Positions 20,979 through 32,560 are shown, counted from the stretch's first letter. The stretch: 64,000 nt of DNA from Chrysaora quinquecirrha (GCA_014526335.1 JACTAT010000010.1:8793732-8857731), one strand, 5' to 3'. Made by a program: numbers and translations. Notes: generated by a model from the sequence alone, not told the origin.

Positions 20979-23900
20979 GTGTCTCTTCAGACATGCCATA
21001 TTCAAGAATGTGAAGATATCTTAACAGAGCGTATCAGCTATGTTGAGCAAAAATTGTCTTCAACACATGAAAACCAAGCCCACTCAAAAAACTTGAAGGG
21101 CTTGAGAGCTATTCTACAGATACTGTTGGCAAACGTGGAGTTTTCTGGAAAAACATTACGACACTCATTTCTGAAATTTGATGATGCCTTTGCCCTCTTT
21201 TTATCTTTTAAAGTGGATGCAGTGAAAGAGATGTTAGTAGATAGACATCAAAAGAAAATGTTCACAGATCATATGTCACCCAAACTATGGCATTCCAGTA
21301 TATATTGTACAAAATCAATACATAGATAGTGTTGAGATCAGGAGAAGTGGACCTTGATTTGTTTCTTGAAGAAATATCAAAGCCCACAGATAATAGACTG
21401 GGGGGAGATACATTTTCAGCTACTCGAGTAAAAGATATGCTACAATCTCTCGATACTGCTTGGGACAAGAAGGTTTGCAAGGTTATTATGGGAGAAAATC
21501 TAACAAAAAATGATCAAATGGAAATAGGACTTGGTTCAAGAGTTAACAAATATAGATTGGATGTTATTGCAACAATAGACAAAAGAAAAGCCCTCAGGCT
21601 AAAAGCAGAAGATATTGCTAAAACCGAGCTTCAAAATATGGTGCAAAAAATTGAGCACACAACCTTAAAGGAAGAGGCAAGTTTACAAAGGAGTTTTATG
21701 AGCAAGGAGCAAAAAGAGGAAATTACAGAGAAAATAGAAGATCTTGAAGAAAGAAAGTTTAACCTGCAAGGAATTTTGGAGCAAAAGAATATGAAAGGTT
21801 TCCAGCAAATGGTTAATCGAAAGTACAGGAACCTTGTCATGGAAGAAAGAGTTTGATTGCGGAGAGCAAGCTCCGGTCGACCCCAAATAATTGATGAAGA
21901 AGATGAACAATTTGTATTGCGATGCATTGAGGAGAAGTCCACTGCACATGGTAGAAGGCATAATGCAGTTCTCTATACTGGTCACAGAGTAAAGAAGAGA
22001 GACTTTCTTAAGTTAGCAAACTACTCGAGGATCTCCAGGGGACTAAAGCCAATCAAATCAGCAACAACTGTTTTTAATAGAGCAAGACCAAGAAACAAGA
22101 GAAGCATCCAAGCTAACAAACACTTGGGACTTGGACTTTTTTGTGCAAAGAAACCCCCTAAAATGAAAGACAATGAAAACATATTAACACATCACCAGAG
22201 AGCATTCAATAAGGGAATACTTCTGAGACAGGTACATCAGTCTAAATCAGAAGAATCAAATTTCAATTTGTTCATATCACGAGATGACAAAGCCTATATA
22301 TGTCCAGGCACAAGTACAGGTAATACACTTTTTGATTAAGAGCACCCAGCACTGTCAAAGGGGAGGGAATGTTCCATTTCAAGTCACATGTGATATATGA
22401 TATGTGCTTCATTTTTCAACTTTTTTGACAAAAGTTTTGGTTATCACTTGAAATTATATGGAAAAAGGTTTTTGAAGAAATCATTGAAAGATGTGTTCAC
22501 ATCTTCCAGTTTTATCATTGGATGGTGAGCTGTAAGCTTTTACTGTGTTTTTCTTTTTAAAGATTCAAATGCTCTACCATTGATATGGACTTTCAAAATA
22601 TTGACTGAAACAATGCAGTGCCTGCTATTGTATCTATATTTGCTTTCAAATTGTTAACCCTTTAAGGGGCAAACATTGGGCATAGTTACTGGAAAACTTC
22701 ACTTTTTAAGGTGAGCTAAGTATGAGTTGGGTACTTGGTAAATGCAAACAGATTCCCTCCAATGTTTGGGGGAATAATTTTTTAAAGTTATGCTACACTG
22801 CCCCTTAGAGGATCAAGGTAACAGATTTTTGAAAAAAGGCTTCTGATATTTTAGGTGTCCAAAGTGCAAGGAATGTTCATATTATTCAACCATCTGATGT
22901 CTCAAGCCAAAGACTTCTGCCCAAATATGATTTTCCCATCAGAGTGGTTAATGCAACACCAGGGGTAAACAGGATTATGGATTTTGAGCTTAAAGATGTT
23001 GAACATGACACAAAAATAAAGCTTGTAGAGGACCAAACAGTTTTATTCAATCGCCCTAAGCATTTCATAGGCAGTAATGGATCTGTCTGGGCATCTGAAT
23101 TCATGAGATTACGTCAATTGGAGCCAAATTTGTTTCTGGTCAGCAAAACAGAAAAGTTATACGATGTTGGTCTTTCAGTTAATGGACACATTGAAATTGT
23201 ATTCAATATCCACAATGGAAAGAGATATCCTAAATGTAACAGAAAAAGAGGACTGCAAATTTCGACTTTATGAAATACAGAGGCTGCTGTCATTGAAGCA
23301 GACAGTTGGTAGTTGTTTGGAATCCATTAGCTCACAAGTAATGGAAGAGAAGCTTGGTATCTTACTCCACGATATTAAACGCCTACAGCTTTCTTTGCAG
23401 TCAAATTGTTTTGGCCCCGTTCTTTGCAATCAAATATTCAAGATAGCTGAAAAAGGTGATGATCTTAGCAAAGAAATTTTTGACAATTGTGTCCCCATGC
23501 TGAAGTCTAGAGTACATGAATTTACTGATGCTGGCCCAGGAGTTGGTGTATCCAACCATGATGTACGCTTTAGGATTGCAGAAATCATCATAATAACAAA
23601 TTTAGATTATTACATACAGCATCATTTAGCTACAGATGACAGCAGCCATAACGAAGTTGAGCGCATACAAAGTTATGTCAGAGATGCTATATGTGATGGA
23701 GGCTGCATAAATTGGGAGTACAAGGAGCAGTATGAAGGACTCTCAGATAATGATCTACTAAAAATGTCATGTGCAGAATTAGAGAGTTTTTAATTAGACA
23801 GGATGAAGTTCAATGCATTCAAGGTATGTCATGAACTGACTTTGAGAATTGATGGTGCCCCAGCACCCAAAGGCTTTATGAAAGCTTATACTTCTGAAAA

Positions 23901-24126
23901 GAAGGATAGGTTGTTCAGTAAAAAAGTCACTTTGTTTGGTAAAAAAGTCATGAAACTTTTGAAAAAAGCTGAAAGTGAAGGCTCTAAAATGAATAAGAAA
24001 AAATATAAATTTTTAAATTCAATGCAGTCTTTGAAAAAAAATTTACGGAGGCAGATAAAACAACTGTTAATTGAACTTGGTGTATTTTATTCAAAACAAG
24101 ATGAAGTTGAATATAATTTACTATAA
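20979..24126 (+). pseudogene. D-D-E transposase-like gene of an uncharacterised family, several lesions
   Basis: Coding-like sequence runs 20979-22330, intron 22331-22850 (ACAG|GTAATA ... TATTTTAG|GTG; phases 1/1 agree), then 22851-24126. Lesions: frameshift near 21315, TGA 21854-21856, frameshift near 23165-23250, TAA 23791-23793. N-terminal ~300 residues are helical and coiled coil; then SGRPQIIDEEDE, HGRRHNAVLY, KSATTVFNRARPRNK and FCAKKPP lead to ISRDDKAY; after the intron come PKYDFPIRVVNATPG and GSNGSVWASE; later FTDAGPGVGVSN and SSHNEVER. The three acids fit a D-D-E integrase-like core (compare tDnGp and N..vER in retroviral integrases). The C-terminal piece includes CHELTLRIDGAP and a Lys-rich tail. 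I remember near relatives in many copies in corals and anemones, with no assigned function. Confidence 0.6.
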
Positions 24127-24537
24127 TATTTATCATTGAGTCCAGCTAGTTCAGTTGTAATCATAAATTGAAAATCATTATAATAACAACAGTCTTAACA
24201 GTTTTTCAATTTTTCAACCATGTCTTGCTTTGTTTCTTCATCTACATCATTCCAAAATTTACGGGCAGCTCTTTCTCCTTGACATGAATTGGATATTTGT
24301 CCATTTATAATGCGTTAAAAGATGTTTCTCTAATAGACAGATGACTTTGCGGTACACAGATGTGTTTTTTGCTCGCATTTGAATTTCGCGTTAAAATTCA
24401 TCGTGTAAGTGAATAGCAGCTCTATGAAATACTGAATGCTTATAAAATTTAATATTTCTCCAAAAAAAATAGCTTATATTATAAAAAAAGTCTGACACAT
24501 TAAGTTTACACATTAATGTGTAAACTTACACATTAAG
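24127..24537. other. noncoding gap containing a 28-bp perfect palindrome
   Basis: No gene. At 24501-24528 lies TAAGTTTACACATT and its exact reverse complement with no loop, flanked by direct repeats of ACACATTAAGTT (24496 and 24528). Confidence 0.7.
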
Positions 24538-25002
24538 TTATTTAATCTTCAAAGATAGATAATGCATTATACGAACAATTGAATGATTTATATAATAATC
24601 CAGCTTTTCCTGGTTCTCTATGCTATTCAAGTTCCAGTGAAAGAACTTGAATTGACTTTCACTTTTGGGGCCTGGGTTAGAATGTATGTCTCCAGATATC
24701 AACAAAAGGAAAGCAAGGGAAAAAAGATAACCCATAAACATGTACGGAAGAATCTCAGTTGTTAACAATATGAATAAGATAACCTGCATAACAGTCAGGA
24801 TATTTTTGTAGCTTAAAGAACATTTTATAGAAACACGGGAAGATATTATAGCCATCACCAATACAAAGAGGTATAATAAGGCAAACCAATACAAAACAGA
24901 AACAGACTTCTGTAGCCTAGAAATTTCTAGTAAACTTTTTCTTAAAAGTCGTGCCCTTCTGAAAACAATTCCTGCACGCCACTGTTGAATTCCTACAGGC
25001 AT
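24538..25002 (-). mobile_element. LINE (CR1/L2-like) 5' fragment with 2A-like motif
   Basis: A 154-codon minus frame from ATG 25002. It starts with a basic helix, then two hydrophobic segments (LYWFALLYLFVLVMAII and ILFILLTTEILPYMFMGYLF), then SGDIHSNPGP followed by KFFHWNLNSI, the usual beginning of an apurinic-like endonuclease (HWN) in CR1/L2 LINEs. NPGP preceded by GDI.S is the consensus of 2A-like ribosome-skipping signals that occur before ORF2 in many animal LINEs. The endonuclease frame is lost about 30 residues later and no reverse transcriptase follows, so only the 5' end of ORF2 is here. Confidence 0.7.
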
Positions 25003-25379
25003 TTAACACACACATGATGTCCTTGGTTGCTCTTCGGATTTGAATTGATAGAATTCGCCAGGGTTGCACAAAAGCTTAGTTGTTCTGGAATACAGCAAAT
25101 TAAAAATTCAGAAAAAATAAAAATAAGTGGAATGTCCAAAAAATAAAAACAATTCAACAGTGTCATTTCAAGTAAAACAAAGAAACCCAAATCACTGGGG
25201 GACGATTATCAACTATCAGAAAAAGCTTTGGCTTGATTCAGTGGGTAATAATTAGTTGTTCAATCGCAGGGGAGGGGAGTTTAAAGAATTTGAATCTATT
25301 CGACAACTAAACCACAAAGCGATTCATCAGCGTTAAGTGTAAACACCGAACCGAACAGAAAAATTATGATGAAGAAAAT
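25003..25379. other. no gene recognised; left flank of the tandem array
   Basis: Single-copy within this window. Homology with the 8.65-kb unit begins at 25380. Confidence 0.5.
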
Positions 25380-25846
25380 TGATTATGATGAAGAAAAACA
25401 ACCAAATGTAATGAAACCAAAGAAAGGTATGTTGCAGTGTTTGTCTTTACTCTTTCTCGTCCAGCAAAGCAGTTTTTAGAGTAATAATTGAAAAAGGATA
25501 TCAACTCACATAAGATGACCAAGTTAAAGGCTTAGAACTAAGCAAAGCAAAGCACAGCAAACAACCTGACCGACTGGAATCTAATTTTTTTACAGGTGAA
25601 CAAATTTCAATGTCCACCTTTACGAATTTGTCTTCTGAGGTTCTGGCAAAAGCTTTTGAATTGGTGGTGAGTCTAATATGCCATAGAATATAAATTTTTA
25701 TGTCACACCGATCACTTTTGGCTTCCTTACATAAAATATATGTGTATGTGTGCATCTATGTGTTCAAAACTTTCTGTTTTGTGTTTTTGTAGAATGAACA
25801 GAAATCAACTGACACGCACAAAGTGCAACATGCTGTCGCCCATTAG
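25380..25846 (+). pseudogene. U0 remnant of the 120-aa four-exon gene (exons a-c)
   Basis: The end of exon a (to 25426), exon b (25596-25666) and exon c (25793-25846) keep the same GT/AG borders as in the full units. Exon c ends at TAG 25844-25846 where homology stops, and exon d is absent. The start of exon a is missing. Confidence 0.7.
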
Positions 25847-26172
25847 TGGGGAGCTTAACACATAAAAATAGTGCAATCGTGCAAAATGTGATACCAGCAT
25901 GAAACTTGGTAGGAATAGGCAGTTTGTTACGCTGAAAAAGATAGGATGTAGACCCACCCTGAAAAATGCCCCCTTCTTCTATTTTTAGACTGGGGTACTA
26001 GCTCCCAGGCCTCTAAAAGGAAAGTTGGAATACCTTTGCTGTATATCAAGATAAGAACATGAAACTTGGTAGAAATAGACAGCTTGATACGCTGAAAAAG
26101 ATAGGATGTAGATCCACGCTGAAAAATGCCCCCTTGTTCTATTTTTAGACTGGGGTACTAGCTCCCAGGCCT
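25847..26172. mobile_element. two copies of a small inverted-terminal element
   Basis: The block TGGGGAGCTT...TTAGACTGGGGTACTAGCTCCCAGG occurs at 25847-26020 and, without its left end, again at about 26050-26172. The same element is single in the other units (for example 35339-35492). Confidence 0.7.
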
Positions 26173-26173
26173 C

Positions 26174-26460
26174 TTAAGCAGTCTCACAACACTGCCCTCC
26201 ACATTCACAAAGATTGATGCATTCCAGATTGAACTGCTTGCATTTGCATTTCACTCTACATTCACACTTGCATCCACATTTCACCAGCTCGTAACAAGCC
26301 TTTGACGCCTCTGGGAGTAGTGTCCACTTTGGAGAAATCAGATCTTGTTCTTGTCTCCAGCTAAAATCATTGATGTAGGGTACATACTGGCATCCCTCTA
26401 ATGACTGCCCCCAAATAATGCGGCCAAATAAGGATGAAATAGCACTAAGATATATCTTCC
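26174..26460 (-). CDS. terminal exon of a Cys-rich-tail protein, intact copy
   Basis: Minus exon after a good acceptor (AATTTTGCAG at 26461-26470), open for 94 codons to TAA 26176-26174. It reads ...SSLFGRIIWGQSLE, then Y-V-P-Y-I-N-D-F-S-W, PEASKACYELVKCGCKCECR and a run of CxC pairs ending CECGGQCCETA. I recall this layout (WGQ..., then W.....LPEAS..C.ELV.C.C......C.C) as the end of a multi-copy cnidarian and mollusc protein family of unknown function; the Cys pairs may bind zinc like CXC domains. Unlike the other five copies, this one lacks the TGA in the Cys run. The exon upstream is missing here because the sequence departs at 26787. Confidence 0.55.
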
Positions 26461-26768
26461 CTGCAAAATTTTCTTGAAAACTTTTACAAGTGCTTTAAGA
26501 CTATCATCTTAGTGAAATACAAATAATTTGTTACTTATGTCTCATTATGGCTACAAGACATTCAGGATGTGGTATCGTCCTTGACAAAGAAGTTCATTTT
26601 GTCACTGCATCAGAACACTCAATGAATGAACAATAGGAAATATCTCCTTATCTCCAGATGTTTATTAGACATAACTCTTGAATTCATTATATATTTCAAA
26701 TCACAGCCTTTTCAAGACGTATTGTTATTTGAAAATGGAGTCATCTTCTTTGCTAACAAAGATGGTTA

Positions 26769-27215
26769 GTGTTGAAACATCCTATATTACTAATATGCTT
26801 AAATGCAAATCAGGTTGACCATTGTTCTGCTCCCCGTACTGAGCCTTCTGAACGATTCAACCGAAAAGGCTTTTTCCCTGGGCCACCTAGAGATGCGCTT
26901 TTTTCTTTAATCGATCCCGTTTCTGGCCGGATACTGTTTAAAGATTTTGCTAAGCGTTTTGAAACCTATAAGTTGGTTAAAATTTCGATTTTCTCTCGGT
27001 TCGAAAAAGTTTTGATTTTGATGGCGGCCATCTATTGTGTTCCCTTCACTGCACCGACAGTGATTCTTTTGTCCTGCAGAAGTTTTCTCCTAATTGCTCA
27101 GTTAATGTTGACACGAGTTGAAATTGGAGCTAAACTTACTCAGTATTTCAAATGGAGGAAACATTCACAATTTACTCGATTTTTACTCAAAAGTCTTGCT
27201 GTAAAATTCTCCTAA
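26769..27215 (+). other. 148-codon open frame, unknown
   Basis: Begins across the point where U0 leaves the unit sequence. It has no recognised motif, although one hydrophobic stretch (VLILMAAIYCVPFTAPTVIL) could span a membrane. It occurs once in the window. It may be part of whatever was inserted at 26787. Confidence 0.2.
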
Positions 27216-28812
27216 AATTTCTGCAGCAAGTTGGACATTATTTCTGCTGATGATTCCACGAATATTCTCAAGATTTATCACGCATCCCGACTCTTTTGTC
27301 CTGTCTGTTATTTCTTACATTGATAATCTATTGTTACCTATAGATATACTGTTCTGAATTTGATGTTGAGTAATTGCAATTATAAGAATAACTGCAATCA
27401 CTAGAATTCAACTGCTATATGAATGATTTGTGATGACTATTATCTGTGTAAACACTTCTTTGAATTTAATATGAGATATTATGTTGAACGACTGTTGAAA
27501 CGCTACAAAAGTCATAGTATATAGTTTGACATATACATTAATTTAATTAGCCTCAGTGAATTACACAGTATATTAAGAACGGCTTATCAGATACAATTTG
27601 AGTACTGATTTGATGTTAGAAATAACATTAGTTAGACTAATAAGCTAGACTTGACTGAAATTTAGATTATAAATGTCAATTACACGATTTAACTGTTAGC
27701 TTGACAGACAATAGTAGAATTGATTATACTGTGAGATTTACTGTGGATAGCTAGTATGATAAAAATAGTATATGTAGTTCTGTGTTAGTTCAATGTGTAG
27801 TAATGAAAAACTAAAGATTATATAGACCAAATTGCTTAGACAAATTCATGATGATTATGATAGACATAATTATGAAATTATCTAAGTTGTATTATGATAG
27901 ACTGAAAATTAATTGCAAGTAAATTTCATAAATTAATTATAAGAATTAAATGGAATTTAGCCAAAATAATGCATGAGACAATTCTGAATTGTTAATAAAT
28001 TCAATGTATATGAATTTCAGCATTCGACTTAATGTAAAAGCTATCTGAATTAAATATCAAATATGTACAAATTTTATGCAATGTAATAATTTGATTCAGT
28101 GATCAATCTATGTAGATAGACATTTGCCATATGTGAAGTATTTATATAGTAAGTCACTAAAAGTCTTATCAGTTCTAACATTGAACTATAATCATAGTAT
28201 TAAAAAGATATTATATAATAAAGAATTCTATCATGATATAGTAATTAGTTTATAGCATTGATTAAATTAAGATTAGATATTTCATTACAAAGTTTATCAA
28301 AATAATAGTTATCTAAGTTCTAGCAAACTATTTACATGATTTAATAAATTGTATATAAATAGAATTTAGCACTAGATTTATTATACAATAATGTAGATAT
28401 AAACCTATAGTTATTAGACAATCATAATAATCTTATCGCAATAGTCATATAGCTAATCTAAAATGTATATATAAAAGATTAAATAATAGATTTGTTTGAA
28501 CTGATATGCATATGATGCATCTACAATATGCCTATCTTAAAGACTTTACATGCTCGCACTACTACTAGAACTTAATATCTTTCTAAGATTACTGACATGA
28601 AAACATTATACATCTACATAAGTGACTTACTTGCACTAAGCATAAATACTGAATCACTGCCTAAACGTAAAATTATGATTCAGATTGAATTTCATTAATC
28701 TTACATTACGTTACATAAGTTACCAATGCTGTAACAATTTGACAGCCTCAATACACTTTGACTCAATTATTGTCTCATGCTAATCATATTAAGATGCATA
28801 TCACTCTAATAA
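27216..28812. other. 1.6-kb very AT-rich single-copy block
   Basis: Stop-dense in all frames, no repeats visible, no open frame over 60 codons. It replaces about 1 kb of the unit (36,379-37,446) and ends exactly where U1 begins (AAAGAAATCATGTAC). Origin unknown. Confidence 0.5.
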
Positions 28813-28944
28813 AGAAATCATGTACTAACATCCTTGCATGTGCATTTTCCATTAAGTGCCTTCCTCAATAAGCGTATACAGGATTAATTGTATAACTGAT
28901 GATATTTCTTGATCCTTTTTACTCTTACAGAATATAAAATGATT

Positions 28945-29525
28945 CATTTTGAGTAATTTCGAGAGATGAAAAATCATGTCCTTCTGTAATTTGACGTTAT
29001 TTTGGCGGAATAAAGAGCCTAGGATATAGCCTAGCAGGCTTGGGCTAATTGATTTTACGCTAATTCACATAAAGTGGGAAATTTTATTGAGTAATTTCGA
29101 AAATGAAAAGTTATGTCCTTCTGTAATTAGACATTATTCTTGGGCGGAATAAAGAGCGTAGGATATACACAAGCAGGCTTGCCCTGGTTGATTGTAGGCT
29201 AATTTACATAAAGTAAGGAAATTTTTTGAGTAATTTCAAAAATGAAAAAGTTGTGTCCGTCTGTAATTAGATGTTACTCTTGGGCGGAATAAAGAGCCTA
29301 GGATATACCCTAGCAGTCTTGCACTTGTTGATTGTATGCTAATTTACATATAGTCGGGAAATTTTATTGAATAATTTCAAAAAATGGAAAAACCATGTCC
29401 TTTTGTAATTTGACGTTATTTTTGTGTGGAATAAAGAGCCTAGGATATACAATAGTAGGCGCTGATTGATTTTAGGCTAATTCACATATAGTCGGGAGAT
29501 TTTATTGCATAATTTCGAAAGTTGG
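28945..29525. repeat. U1 minisatellite, four ~140-bp units
   Basis: GGAATAAAGAGC recurs at about 29007, 29147, 29287 and 29428, so the period is about 140. Units also share 'gagtaatttcgaaa', 'tatgtccttctgtaatt' and 'gggaaattttatt'. Copies: U2 about 37,590-38,175, U4 about 50,962-51,546, U5 one unit only, about 59,660-59,820. Confidence 0.92.
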
Positions 29526-30217
29526 GATGTCAAATCTTCCATCATATAATAGGATGTTCTTCTCATTGGAACGAATTCCCAACTGCTGCTTCTGATTATC
29601 TGTATGAGGGAAAACTATTTGCAATTGTTTTATCCACAACATCTCTGCATCTAAGATCTCATCGGCTGAAAGTGCTACTTCATTTTAGACTTATTTCTTC
29701 TTGCATGCTATCATCGTAACACAAATGCTGTAATTCGAAAGAGTTTTCTCAAACACATCTGCCAATCCCATTCTGGTTTCATTTTCATTGATGACTGATA
29801 CCAAGTTTGTTTCACAGCATTCTTGATTTACTATTCCATCTTCTGTGATCATAGAGGCACCTGGCCATCGGTCTTTACCATTCAGCCATTCAGGTACCTT
29901 CCACCAAAGGTCACAATTCTGGAGTCGTTCTGATGTCATGCCCCTTGAGCCAATGTCAGCAGTATTTCACTTGTAGGGCAGTACCTCCAACAGATGTAAT
30001 CTTCGAGTATCTGATTAACACAGGATCGGACAATTTTTTTCCTTTTGCCACAATTCTGAAGCAAGCATAGATCAGTCTTGCTGTCTGTCCAACAATAGGT
30101 ATCGTTTATATTCCATGCTTTTACAAGTCTTGCCGACATCTGAGCTGCTACGAGTTGTCTTGGAACTGAAAGATCTAGTCTTGCGACTAAAGCCTTTGCT
30201 GTTAACAGTTTGGCCAC
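29515..30217 (-). mobile_element. BEL/Pao retrotransposon pol fragment (U1)
   Basis: Minus frames from 30217 read AKALVARLDLSVPRQLVAAQ, then YCWTDSKTDLCLLQN, an Asn/Ile-rich step, WRYCPTSE, and after frame changes GMTSERL...WWKVPEWL, and down to GRFDIP near 29525. This is the order of the peptidase-A17/RNase H region of BEL/Pao pol: 'AK.RVAP...' , 'h.TDS' (RNase H acid), 'W.h.p...N.AD..SRG', 'W..GPeWL', then 'GllR..GRL'. Reverse transcriptase, integrase core and LTRs are absent. A 3-bp loss near 30,015 and a ~50-bp deletion near 29,745 set it apart from U5. Plus-strand frames over the same bases are shadows. Confidence 0.75.
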
Positions 30218-30518
30218 TTTTCTTCCATTTCACTGACAACCAGATATACCAAGGCACAACAGGCTGTAACACTGGAATCTTAACATCCACGCATCTGATT
30301 TTCTGTAGACTTGCTTGGGATTCAAAAATAAATATTGTACCAGTTGAAATTTTAATATTAAATAACACCGACATTTCGAGCATGAACTCGTTATGAAGTA
30401 GTGAAATAACAGAAAATATGAAGTTATATCAAATGAATAGGGATTTGAAAAATAGAAAAATAAAAAGAACGCAAGATACAATCAAGAGAAGAATGAAGAA
30501 TGAACAGAAAAAGAATGA

Positions 30519-30944
30519 ATGTTTCCAGTCAAGAAGAATGTCGACGAATTCCAAGTCAATCATGATATTGAAACGTTTTTCCGACGTCTTCGTTTAAAAG
30601 CTTATTTCCACAACAACAGCTCTGAAGACAACAGCAATTCTGAAACAGCAAATACATCAAGCAATGGTAACAAAGATATCAATTCGCAAAAGATGAATAT
30701 TGCCGAGCTTTTGCCAGACAAATCCACTTGGACCCCCAGAAATGGTGCATATCAAGCACTGGACCTCTACATTGAAAAATGCAGATATGAAATCTCCCAG
30801 CTCAACTTCAACGCCAATCACAACAAATTGTACGGGACTAGAGTGGTCTACCTTGAACCAAAAGAACGTGAAGATATAGTGATCAAATTTTGGAGAAAAA
30901 AGGGATATCCATGTTGTATGAAAACTAGGCTACCTGCACGCTAG
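30519..30944 (+). mobile_element. Penelope-like element N-terminal fragment (U1)
   Basis: A 141-codon frame with ETFFRRLRLKAYF, an Asn/Ser-rich linker, then DKSTWTPRNGAYQALDLYIE, and EREDIVIKFWRKKG. In Penelope-like elements the region before the reverse transcriptase has 'FFRRLRLkeFF', 'K(S/T)WTP......aLe.yI' and 'DIVIKPADKGG' in this order. The last motif is degenerate here (no PADKGG) and no reverse transcriptase or GIY-YIG domain follows, so this is a fossil 5' piece. Confidence 0.65.
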
Positions 30945-31374
30945 GCAGGAAGAGCGCTCCAGAACAAAGGCCTTTAAATGTATCATATGATATAGTGTAG
31001 AGAAAAAAAATCATTCAAAATATGATAAATGATTTGAGCTGGAAAGTAAAATAGTGCAGAAACTTTGTTTTGTCTTTATTACTTACACATGTCATCCAAA
31101 GCTTTAGTTCCTGCTCCTCATTGTTGACTTTTTGGCAAGACAGAAGACGTTACCAATCATAGAATAAATTACTTGTGATTTAAATCGAGGCTGAAGGCTC
31201 AAAGAGAAAATGAGAAATTGAAAATTGTAAGGTTTTTGTTTTCTTTCAGAGTCTGGTACCCAGGGTTGGGGAGTGTGACTTGAAATTGATAATTTTTGTC
31301 AGTCTCTGGTGCATTCAAGCTGCAAAGGTCATCGGGCACACATAAATAAGGTGCCTTTATGCCATATAATTAGT

Positions 31375-31745
31375 TCAGTTTTCTACAATTGTCTGTACTC
31401 TTGTGTGGAAAGTATGGAAAGTTTCAACAACATCTCCAGTGAGCAAAGACAAGGACCAATTTTCTCCTTGTTCCATGCAATTGTTTTTTGTTTGTCTCTG
31501 GAAACAAAGAACCAACAGGAACAGAGATGGCCAAAACAAAGGAAGTAATCAGGTTCAGAATAAAAAAATTAGCTCACTCCACAATGTTGCACACGGAAAA
31601 GGAGAACAACATGGCCAACGATCAAACAGGAAATTTAATGAATTACCTATTTTATTAAATTTTTCAGGTCTGTTGTAGTCAGGGTCTTGTTCAGGGCCAT
31701 TATTATTATAATCCAGGTCCCAATCCATTGCCAAGTTTTCCAATT
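31375..31745 (-). CDS. possible two small exons, unknown (U1)
   Basis: Exon 31647-31745 lies between TTTTCCCTAG and AATAG|GTAATT and reads DWDLDYNNNGPEQDPDYNRP. A second stretch from 31497 follows a strong acceptor (TTTGTTTCCAG) and is open in two frames, one ending TGA 31377-31375 (GENWSLSLLTGDVVETFH). Copies: U2 exon 40297-40395, U3 start about 45,020-45,110, U4 53688-53787, U5 62004-62103. Acidic and Asn-rich; not recognised. Confidence 0.3.
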
Positions 31746-31888
31746 CTAGGGAAAATATTAGAAGTTAGAGACATTGAGATAGACTGGAACATTTGAAACT
31801 GGATAATATTTTATGTTCGGTTAATTTCAAACATATTGGTGTGAGGTGGGCGTCGGGTGCTTTAGAAAGTAACTTTTCTACAAAAGTA

Positions 31889-32462
31889 TGGTACTACTAA
31901 TGACACAAGAACTGATCCTTTTCTTTATTTTATCAGAACTGTTCCTGAAAATTCAACTAGAACTGAAAGTCATTCGCCACAAGCATGACAGACTGGTAAA
32001 AGAAAAACTTTTCTTAAATTAAAAAACAAAGCATTTGGAGTGTGCTGAATTTAGTTCGAATTTCCTGGAAAAGGCAAGAAAATTGAGCTCCATTGCAGGT
32101 CCCTGGATAGGACCACGGGTATACAATTGGAAATGGCAAATTTATTTGAGGCTCAGAAGCACCTACTTCCAAACCTCGAAAATATTGAAAACCTTGAGCC
32201 AGTTGGAGAATCTCAATTTAAGAGAAACAAAATCAAAATTTGAAATGAACCAAAAACTTAATGAGAAACAAATACAAATGAAGGAGCATGTGAAGGAGAG
32301 GAGGCAGGAATCGAAAATTTCAATGTACAAGTTATTGAAAAAATGGACCCAGACATCTGCCCTACGTACACACTTTTTATAAGGGTTTTTTCATTGAACC
32401 CTAGAAGAGTGGAGGAGTTCATTTTTATAAGCTTACTACCAGAATTGAGCTTACAGCTCTGA
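31889..32462 (+). pseudogene. helical ORF region, frame-broken in U1
   Basis: Corresponds to the intact 119-codon frame of U5 (62245-62604). In U1 the reading is broken near 32,015 (...TTTTCTTAAATTAA) and again at the A run near 32,202, where U1 has one A fewer than U2-U4 and so fuses two frames. Confidence 0.35.
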
Positions 32463-32560
32463 AGAACCGTTTAGGGTTAGGTTTCTTTGAAAAACAATCA
32501 GCAAAAAATTCTAGGAAAAGAATATTAGGATTCTAGTGTAGCATTTTCTTCATACAAGTA

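Larger units (their letters stand above)
25380..28812. repeat. U0: diverged tail of an array unit
   Basis: Colinear with 34,224-37,446 of U1 but altered: the stretch matching 34,692-35,338 is missing, the small inverted-terminal element is present twice, the Cys-rich exon is intact, and from about 26,787 the sequence departs and is replaced by an unrelated 2-kb AT-rich block up to 28,812. Substitutions against the other units are much more frequent than among U1-U4, so U0 is an early copy or was not homogenised. Confidence 0.85.

Noticed and set aside
29522..29719. 65-codon plus frame repeated in U1, U2 and U4
   Set aside because: Antisense to the BEL/Pao fragment.
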